From Acetobacteraceae bacterium (GTDB lineage Bacteria > Pseudomonadota > Alphaproteobacteria > Acetobacterales > Acetobacteraceae), in NCBI GenBank assembly GCA_003133265.1, contig PKWQ01000081.1, positions 1-11,216 on the forward strand: 11,216 nt of DNA, read 5' to 3'. The translations under genes and the position numbers were made by a program. The first letter of the stretch is position 1. The number at the start of each line of letters is the position of its first letter. The notes below the pieces were generated by a model. It saw only the letters and a list, made by a program, of their open reading frames with translations. It was not told the origin of the DNA and searched no databases. This document shows, piece by piece, positions 6,046-11,216 of the stretch.

Positions 6046-7417
6046 TCGCACCGCCGAGGCGGACGACCCGACGCTGCCGGCGATCCTGGAGTTCCAGTCC
6101 CCGTCGGCGGCGATCATTGCCACGCCCATTCCGCGCTCCGCGCGCGGCTTGGTGTGGGTCATTGCGTCGATGTTCGCCGCCGGCACGCTGGCGATGGGCC
6201 TGATCCATATCGACCGGGTGGTATCCGCGTCCGCCCGGGTGGTGTCCAAGGCCTCGACCATCGTGGTGCAGCCGCTGGAGACCGCGATCGTCCGCTCGAT
6301 CGATGTGCGCGAGGGCGAGAGCGTGCATGCCGGCGATCTGCTGGCGCGGCTCGATCCGACGTTCGCCACCGCCGATGCCGACGCGCTGGCGGCCCAGGTT
6401 TCCAGCTTGCAGGCGGAAGTGACGCGCTTGCAGGCGGAGGCCGACGAGAAGCCGTTCAGCTATACCGGGCTTGACCCGTCGCTGGCGCTGCAGGCGGCGA
6501 TCTACGCCCAGCGTCAGGCGGAACGCAGCTTCAAGCTGGAGAACTACCGTCAGAAGATCGACGGGCTGAAATCGATGGTGGCCCGCGCCGTCGGCGATCA
6601 GGCGGCGTTTCGCGACCGCCTGGTGGTGGCGCAGGACGTCGAGACGATGCGCAAGAGCCTGGAAAAGCTCCAGGTCGGCAGCCGGCTGAATTCGCTGGCG
6701 GCGACCGACAACCGGCTGGAGATCGCGCGCGGCCTGGCCACCGCGATCGAGACCGGGGAGTCCGCCAAGCGCGACCTGAGCGCGATGATCGCCGAGCGCG
6801 ACGGCTACGTGCAGAACTGGCGCGCCCAGGGGTCGCAGACGCTGTCGGAGGAAATCCGCAAGCTGAGCGACGCGCGGGAATCGCTGAACAAGGCGCAGTT
6901 GCGCCACAAGCTGGTGGAACTGCGCGCCGATCGCGACGCGACGGTGCTGACGCTGGCGAAGGTGTCGGTCGGCTCGGTGCTGCAATCGGGCGAGCAGTTC
7001 ATCACCCTGGTGCCGGCCGACGCGCCGCTGGAGATCGAGGCGAACATCGCCGGCAGCGACGACGGCTTCGTGCATGTCGGCGATCCGGTGGCGATCAAAT
7101 TCACCACTTTCCCGTTCAGCCAGTACGGCATGGCGACCGGCACGGTACGCATCGTCAGCCCGGACAGCTTCACCGCGGCGGATCAGCAATACAGCCGGAG
7201 CCCGAGCGCGGTGCCGCTGGCGAGCAACTCGAGCGAACCCTACTATCGCGCGCGGATCGCTATCGACCAGGTGGGGCTGCATGACGTGCCGGAGAATTTC
7301 CGCGTGACGCCGGGCATGCCGGCGACCGCCGACATCAAGGTGGGCAAGCGCACGGTGCTGGGCTACCTGCTGGGACGGGTGCTGCCGGTGGCCCGGGAGG
7401 GGATGCGCGAGCCGTGA
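6008..7417 (+). CDS. HlyD family type I secretion periplasmic adaptor
   Basis: A 469-residue membrane-fusion protein that links the ABC exporter to a TolC-like outer-membrane channel. A cytoplasmic N-terminus of about 47 residues is followed by one membrane anchor (about 48-66). The first lipoyl half is VVQPLETAIVRSIDVREGES (86-105), with LARLDP shortly after. A long helical hairpin runs about 120-300, then the second lipoyl half with VSVGSVLQSGEQFITLVPAD (319-338). A beta-barrel region includes GDPVAIKFTTFPFSQYG (358-374). The C-terminal VTPGMPATADIKVGKRTVLGYLL (433-455 region) is the family hallmark. The ATG at 6008 has CAAGG 8 nt upstream, and the 38-nt overlap with the ABC gene points to coupled translation. 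No outer-membrane partner is in the window. Confidence 0.94.
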   Translation: MQRSPLRLSKAISRTAEADDPTLPAILEFQSPSAAIIATPIPRSARGLVWVIASMFAAGTLAMGLIHIDRVVSASARVVSKASTIVVQPLETAIVRSIDVREGESVHAGDLLARLDPTFATADADALAAQVSSLQAEVTRLQAEADEKPFSYTGLDPSLALQAAIYAQRQAERSFKLENYRQKIDGLKSMVARAVGDQAAFRDRLVVAQDVETMRKSLEKLQVGSRLNSLAATDNRLEIARGLATAIETGESAKRDLSAMIAERDGYVQNWRAQGSQTLSEEIRKLSDARESLNKAQLRHKLVELRADRDATVLTLAKVSVGSVLQSGEQFITLVPADAPLEIEANIAGSDDGFVHVGDPVAIKFTTFPFSQYGMATGTVRIVSPDSFTAADQQYSRSPSAVPLASNSSEPYYRARIAIDQVGLHDVPENFRVTPGMPATADIKVGKRTVLGYLLGRVLPVAREGMREP

Positions 7418-7418
7418 T

Positions 7419-7489
7419 CCGACCTGGCGCTGGGCTACGGGATCAGTTCGGTGTGCCTCGCCGGCCGCGGGTTTGAGGCGCGAGGTCGG
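7419..7489 (+). promoter_or_regulatory. Inverted repeat spanning the gap and covering the Sel1 ribosome-binding site
   Basis: The left arm 7419-7430 (CCGACCTGGCGC) pairs with the right arm 7478-7489 (GCGCGAGGTCGG) over 12 bp with one mismatch, leaving a 47-nt loop. The right arm contains GAGG (7482-7485), the better Shine-Dalgarno candidate for the ATG at 7496. In an mRNA this stem would hide that site. It could tune how much Sel1 protein is made relative to the transporter. There is no T-tract, so it is not a classic terminator. Confidence 0.4.
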
Positions 7490-7495
7490 GGATAG

Positions 7496-9319
7496 ATGAG
7501 CGTGTTGGACCGGCTCACGGCTTTGGTCTCTCCGGCGGCGGCGCTGCGTCTGGCTGGCGTGCTGGTCGCGGAGGGCAAGCCGCCGCGGCGCATCTTCCCG
7601 CTCTATGCCCGCGCCGCGCGGGCGAAATTGCCGGAAGCGGAATACCGGGTCGGGCGCTGTTACCTGGAGGGTGCCGGGGTTCCGTTGAGCCGCCAGGAAG
7701 GCGTGCGCTGGCTGGAGCGCGCTGCTGGCCAAGGCTACCTGGAAGCCCAGGCGCTGCTGGCCGCGCTCTACATCCACGGCCTGGGCAGCCGGCCAGGGGC
7801 CGATGTGCCACCGGGTGCGCGGCCGGCGAGCCGGCTGTTCGCCTCCAATGCCACCAATGATCCGGATTTCGTCACCGCCTCGCGCTGGGCCCGGATGGCG
7901 GCCGAGGGCGGGTCGGCCGACGGCCAGGCGGTGCTGGCGTATATCCTGACCTCCGGCCCCGAGGCGATGCGCGACCTGGATCAGGCGCACCGTTGGTACG
8001 AGCGCTCCGCCGACGCCGGCTGCCCGCAGGGCATGCTGGGCTACGCGCTGTCGCTGGCGCGCGATGCCAAGGACGACGCGGCCCACCGCAAGGTGGCCGA
8101 TTACATGAGCCGCGCGGCGGAGGCGGAACTGCCGACGGCGCTGTATCTGATGGGCGTCCTGCATGATCGTGGCGTCGGCGTGGCGCGGGACGTGGCGACG
8201 GCGGCGCAGCTCTATCGCCGGGCGGCGGAGAAGGGCAACCGCTCCGGTCAGGCGCGCTGGGGCCTGATGCTGATGGAGGGGCGTGGCGTCGACGCCAACC
8301 CCGACGAGGGCGAATCCTGGCTGCGCCGCGCGGCGCTGGGCGGCGATCCCGAGGCCGCGGCGCTGGTCGGCGACCTCTATGCCAAGGGCGGCAGGTTGCC
8401 ACCCAACTACGCCGAGGCGGCGCTGTGGTTCCGCCGCGCCGCCGATGCCGGCCACCGCGCCAGCGCGCGGGCGCTTGGGCTGCTGTATCTCACCGGCGCC
8501 GGCGTGCCGCCCGATCCGGAGGAGGCGGCGCGCTGGTTCCGCATTTCCGGCGAGGCCGGCGACAGGCAGGCGCAGGCCGATCTGGCCAATCTGGTGCTGA
8601 AGGGCGTCGGTGGCGCCGACGATCTGTTGCGCACCCGGCAATGGTTCGAGCAGGCCGCCGCCGCCGGCGATCTGGTGGCGGCATTCAATTACGGGGTCTG
8701 CCTTGCGCAGGGGGTGGGCGTGCTGCGCGACGAGAAGCGTGCCGCGTACTGGCTGCGCCGCGCCGCCGATGGCGTGGTCAACGCGCAATACTGGTACGGC
8801 CGCGTGCTGGCCGAGGGGCGTGGCGTGGAGCGCGATCCCGAGGAGGCGCGCGCCTGGATCGCGCGCGCCGCCGATAACGGCATGCTGGATGCCCAGGCGG
8901 CGCTGGCGGAAATGATGCTGAACGGCACCGGCGGCGCGCGCGATCATCCGGCGGCGCTGGCGCTGTTCGAGAAGGCGGCGGCGAAAGGCCATGTCGGTTC
9001 CATGTTCGCCGCCGGCGCGATGTGCGGCGGCGGGCACGATGTGCCGACCGACCGGGTGAGCGCCCAGCGCTGGTTCCAGGCGGCGGCGGAGCGTGGACAC
9101 GCATTGGCGCAGATGATGCTGGGTCGCTATCTGGCGCGCGGTCTCGCCGGTGAGCGGGACCCGGAGAAGGCGCGCCACTGGCTGCGGCTGGCGCTGGCCC
9201 AGGGCCAGACCGAGGCCGCCGGCGATCTGGCGGGACTGGCCCAGAGCCAGCCGCAGCCGCAGCAGCCGCAGCAGCAGCCGGTGGCGCCGGCCACGCCGTC
9301 GCAGGTAGTCGGGCTCTGA
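7496..9319 (+). CDS. Sel1-repeat (TPR-like) protein
   Basis: A 607-residue protein made almost wholly of Sel1-like repeats, helical pairs that act as protein-binding scaffolds. I count about 14 units by the recurring x-W-x-x-x-A-A-x-x-G element, for example RWLERAAGQG, LWFRRAADAG, YWLRRAADGV, AWIARAADNG and RWFQAAAERG. Many are preceded by a glycine-rich turn such as LEGRGV or MEGRGV. An insert near residues 96-125 interrupts the regular spacing. No signal peptide or membrane segment is visible at the N-terminus, so it looks cytoplasmic. The last 25 residues are Gln/Pro-rich. It lies 78 nt after the adaptor gene and 47 nt before the glycosyltransferase, on the same strand, suggesting one operon. 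A role as adaptor between secretion, substrate and glycosylation is inference; Sel1 proteins have very varied partners. Confidence 0.92.
   Translation: MSVLDRLTALVSPAAALRLAGVLVAEGKPPRRIFPLYARAARAKLPEAEYRVGRCYLEGAGVPLSRQEGVRWLERAAGQGYLEAQALLAALYIHGLGSRPGADVPPGARPASRLFASNATNDPDFVTASRWARMAAEGGSADGQAVLAYILTSGPEAMRDLDQAHRWYERSADAGCPQGMLGYALSLARDAKDDAAHRKVADYMSRAAEAELPTALYLMGVLHDRGVGVARDVATAAQLYRRAAEKGNRSGQARWGLMLMEGRGVDANPDEGESWLRRAALGGDPEAAALVGDLYAKGGRLPPNYAEAALWFRRAADAGHRASARALGLLYLTGAGVPPDPEEAARWFRISGEAGDRQAQADLANLVLKGVGGADDLLRTRQWFEQAAAAGDLVAAFNYGVCLAQGVGVLRDEKRAAYWLRRAADGVVNAQYWYGRVLAEGRGVERDPEEARAWIARAADNGMLDAQAALAEMMLNGTGGARDHPAALALFEKAAAKGHVGSMFAAGAMCGGGHDVPTDRVSAQRWFQAAAERGHALAQMMLGRYLARGLAGERDPEKARHWLRLALAQGQTEAAGDLAGLAQSQPQPQQPQQQPVAPATPSQVVGL
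9248..9280 (+). repeat. CAG/CCG triplet tract encoding a Gln-Pro tail
   Basis: Eleven consecutive CAG or CCG codons read Q-P-Q-P-QQ-P-QQQ-P near the Sel1 protein C-terminus. The Gln run grows stepwise by one, as expected from triplet slippage. A length change in multiples of three would only alter a flexible tail. The tract also overlaps the open frame leading into the glycosyltransferase. Confidence 0.75.
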
Positions 9320-9366
9320 CCCCGCGCGACGCCACGCCCGATCCCGATCCGTCCGATCCCAGTTCG

Positions 9367-11216
9367 GTGAATGCGTGTCTGGCGCGGGATGCGATGCGGC
9401 GTGGCCAGCAGGCGGCGGCGCGCGGGGATCGCCACGCCGCCCGGCGTTGGCTGGACCGCGCCTGCCGGCTGGCGCGCGCCGACGACACGCTGGCGCTCAT
9501 GCTCGCCACCTATTGCCTCGGCGAGGACGATCCCCGCGCGGCGGAACTGTTCGCCCGCGTGCTGGTGGCCAACGATGTGCGGGAGGCATGGCTCGGCCTC
9601 GCGCTTGCCCGGTTACGGCTGAACGAGCCGGATGCGGCCGCCGCCGCGCTGGGCTGCGCGCTGGCGCGGCATGTGCTGGACAATGCGGCCGATACCGCCT
9701 CCATCGCCGGCCGGGTCCGGCACGCGACCGGTGCGGCCGGGTGGTGCGGGATCACCGAGGCCGGTCAGCTGCGGATCGAGCCGGCCGGAAAAGCGGCGCT
9801 GGTGCTGGACGGACGCACGCTCGCCGCTGCGCGCCTGCCGCGGGACTGGCGATCCGCGCGGTGGCTGGAGGTGATGCGGGATGGGCGGCATCTGCTCGGC
9901 AGCCCGATCGACATCGCCGCGATCTGCCGCACCGAGGGCTGCGTTGCCACGCGGGACGGTGGACTGGAGGGCTGGGCCTGGCATCCCGGCGATCCCGCCG
10001 CCGACCCGGTGCTGAGCATCCGCGCGCTCGCCGCCGGCGGCCGGGCGCTGACGCTGACGGCGCGGGACATGGATACCGCCGTGACCGGCACCGCTGTGCT
10101 CGCCCGGGCGAGGCGCTTTTCCGTGCCGGCTGCGTTGCTGGCGAAATTCGCTGGGCCGGTGGCGGTGCTCGGGCGGGACGGGCGGCATCTGTTCGGCAGC
10201 CCGCTCGACCCCGGCGCGGAGCGGCGCGAGGCCGCCGCCGCTTCCGGTGCGCTGGCCCGCCGCTATCCCGCCGCGCGTCGCCGCGCCGCCGCTGCGCCGG
10301 CTTGCGTCGTCGTGCCGGCCGACATCGTTGGAACGCGCACGCCGCCGGGCCACGCGGTACAGCGCCGGCCGGTCGATGTGGTGATCCCCGCCTATCGCGG
10401 CGCGGCGGAGACGCTGGCTTGCATCGAATCGGTGCTGGCCACGCTCGGGCGTGGCAACCGCGTGGTCGTCGTCGATGATGCCTCGCCCGACGCGGAGTTG
10501 GTGGACGTACTCGACCGGCTGGCGGCGCGCGGGCGCATCCGGCTGATCCGCCATCCGCACAATCGCGGCTTTCCCGCCAGCGCCAATGCCGGGATGCGCG
10601 CCGCCGAGGGCCGGGACGTGCTGCTGCTGAACAGCGACACCCTGCTGCCGCCCGGCGCGCTGGGGCGGCTGCGCGACGCGGCCTACGCGGCGCCCGACAT
10701 CGGCACCGTCACGCCGCTGTCCAATGATGCGACCATCCTGAGCTATCCCGACCTCGCCGGCGACAACCCGGTGCCCGATGCCACCGAGACGGCGCGGCTC
10801 GACGCGCTGGCTTCCAAGGTCAACGCCGGCTGGCTGATCGATATTCCGACGGCGGTCGGCTTCTGCATGTATGTCCGCCGCGACTGCCTGGAGCAGACGG
10901 GCGTGTTCCGCGAGGACGCGTTCGCCCAGGGCTACGGCGAGGAAAACGATTTCAGCCTCCGCGCCCGGCATCTGGGCTGGCGCCATGTGGCGGCGGCGTC
11001 GGTGTTCGTCGCGCATCGCGGCGGGCGGTCGTTCGGCGCGGCGCGGGCGCACCTGATCGCGCGCAACATGGCGGTGCTGAACCGTCTGCATCCCGGCTAC
11101 GACGCGCTGATCGCCGCCCATGTCCGGGCCGATCCGCTGGCCGAGGCGCGGCGGCGGCTGGACCTCGCGCGCTGGCGCGCGGCCAGGAAGCGCCGCGCCG
11201 CCACGATCTTCATCAC
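9367..11216 (+). CDS. Large glycosyltransferase, TPR-like N-terminus plus GT2 domain (partial, 3' end outside window)
   Basis: At least 616 residues, open to the window edge. Residues about 1-110 are helical, Ala/Arg-rich and TPR-like. Residues about 115-300 form a region I cannot assign, with RDGRHLLGSPID (171-182) repeated as RDGRHLFGSPLD (270-281) and GGLEGWAWHPGDP (198-210) between them. A GT2 domain follows: VDVVIPAYRG (336-345), DDAS (370-373, nucleotide-sugar binding), NRGFPASANAG (399-409), NSD (422-424, metal-binding DXD equivalent), GYGEENDFSLR (522-532, catalytic-base region) and HRGGRSFG (550-557). This pattern resembles rhamnosyltransferase-like GT2 enzymes. The last visible residues, ATIFI, resemble the first strand of a following GT4-type domain, so the protein may be multi-domain. 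The start is uncertain: GTG 9367 has no clear ribosome-binding site, and ATG 9394 has only GGGA upstream. Its frame is open back to 9154 but lacks an ATG, GTG or TTG before 9367. Confidence 0.85.
   Translation, partial: MNACLARDAMRRGQQAAARGDRHAARRWLDRACRLARADDTLALMLATYCLGEDDPRAAELFARVLVANDVREAWLGLALARLRLNEPDAAAAALGCALARHVLDNAADTASIAGRVRHATGAAGWCGITEAGQLRIEPAGKAALVLDGRTLAAARLPRDWRSARWLEVMRDGRHLLGSPIDIAAICRTEGCVATRDGGLEGWAWHPGDPAADPVLSIRALAAGGRALTLTARDMDTAVTGTAVLARARRFSVPAALLAKFAGPVAVLGRDGRHLFGSPLDPGAERREAAAASGALARRYPAARRRAAAAPACVVVPADIVGTRTPPGHAVQRRPVDVVIPAYRGAAETLACIESVLATLGRGNRVVVVDDASPDAELVDVLDRLAARGRIRLIRHPHNRGFPASANAGMRAAEGRDVLLLNSDTLLPPGALGRLRDAAYAAPDIGTVTPLSNDATILSYPDLAGDNPVPDATETARLDALASKVNAGWLIDIPTAVGFCMYVRRDCLEQTGVFREDAFAQGYGEENDFSLRARHLGWRHVAAASVFVAHRGGRSFGAARAHLIARNMAVLNRLHPGYDALIAAHVRADPLAEARRRLDLARWRAARKRRAATIFI
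9877..10209 (+). repeat. Near-identical 36-nt direct repeats inside the glycosyltransferase gene
   Basis: Copies at 9877-9912 and 10174-10209 differ at only 3 of 36 bases and encode RDGRHLLGSPID and RDGRHLFGSPLD. They lie 297 nt (99 codons) apart, in phase. This marks an internal duplication of a roughly 100-residue unit, although the rest of the two units has diverged. Confidence 0.7.

Noticed and set aside
6023..9178. A 1051-codon open frame on the minus strand opposite the adaptor and Sel1 genes
   Set aside because: It spans two well-supported plus-strand genes and the gap between them. Its translation is Arg/His/Gln/Ala-rich with no domain, as expected for antisense frames in GC-rich DNA where stops are rare.
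9375..10478. A 367-codon plus-strand frame overlapping the glycosyltransferase start
   Set aside because: It ends inside the GT2 domain of the other frame and encodes only Arg/Ala/Gly-rich sequence.
9613..11121. A 502-codon minus-strand frame opposite the glycosyltransferase
   Set aside because: The plus-strand frame carries all GT2 motifs in order; this one is His/Arg-rich shadow sequence.
1..11216. CRISPR arrays, tRNA or rRNA genes, insertion sequences and phage genes
   Set aside because: I saw no regularly spaced repeats, no cloverleaf-like gene, no transposase or integrase motif, and no terminal inverted repeats with target duplications.

Overview
The window is very GC-rich DNA with strong G/C preference at third codon positions, short gaps and overlapping genes. 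This looks like a high-GC alphaproteobacterium. Acetobacteraceae or a related Rhodospirillales lineage is my inference from gene style, not something proved by the sequence.

Left part, minus strand (186-3380): four tightly packed genes read right to left. In transcription order they are a Ser-cisSer-Lys amidase, a phosphinothricin-acetyltransferase-like GNAT enzyme, a helix-hairpin-helix 3-methyladenine DNA glycosylase, and a crotonase-fold protein that lacks both classic hydratase glutamates. Gaps are 13 nt, a 4-nt overlap and 33 nt, so one transcript is likely. The functions are mixed: small-molecule amide/acyl metabolism plus alkylation repair. Bases 1-185 hold no gene I can assign.

Middle (3381-3765): a 385-nt divergent intergenic region, locally AT-richer than the rest. 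It holds several palindromes, including a 12-bp perfect inverted repeat with a 44-nt loop just upstream of the right-hand operon. It very likely carries both divergent promoters.

Right part, plus strand (3766 to window end): an apparent operon for a type I secretion machine. First comes an ABC permease/ATPase with a degenerate, non-catalytic C39-like domain. An HlyD-type periplasmic adaptor overlaps its end by 38 nt. Next is a cytoplasmic-looking protein of about 14 Sel1 repeats with a Gln/Pro-rich tail. Last is a large glycosyltransferase cut off by the window edge. That protein has an N-terminal TPR-like helical part, a middle region with a duplicated DGRHL(L/F)GSP motif and a GWAWHPGDP motif that I cannot assign to a known domain, then a rhamnosyltransferase-like GT2 domain. 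The open frame continues beyond the edge. No TolC-like outer-membrane protein and no RTX-type substrate lie inside the window, so the exported protein and outer channel must be encoded elsewhere.

The most interesting possibility is that secretion, a Sel1 scaffold and glycosylation are one functional unit, that is, export of a glycosylated surface protein or coupled surface-glycan assembly. Gene order suggests this but does not demonstrate it.
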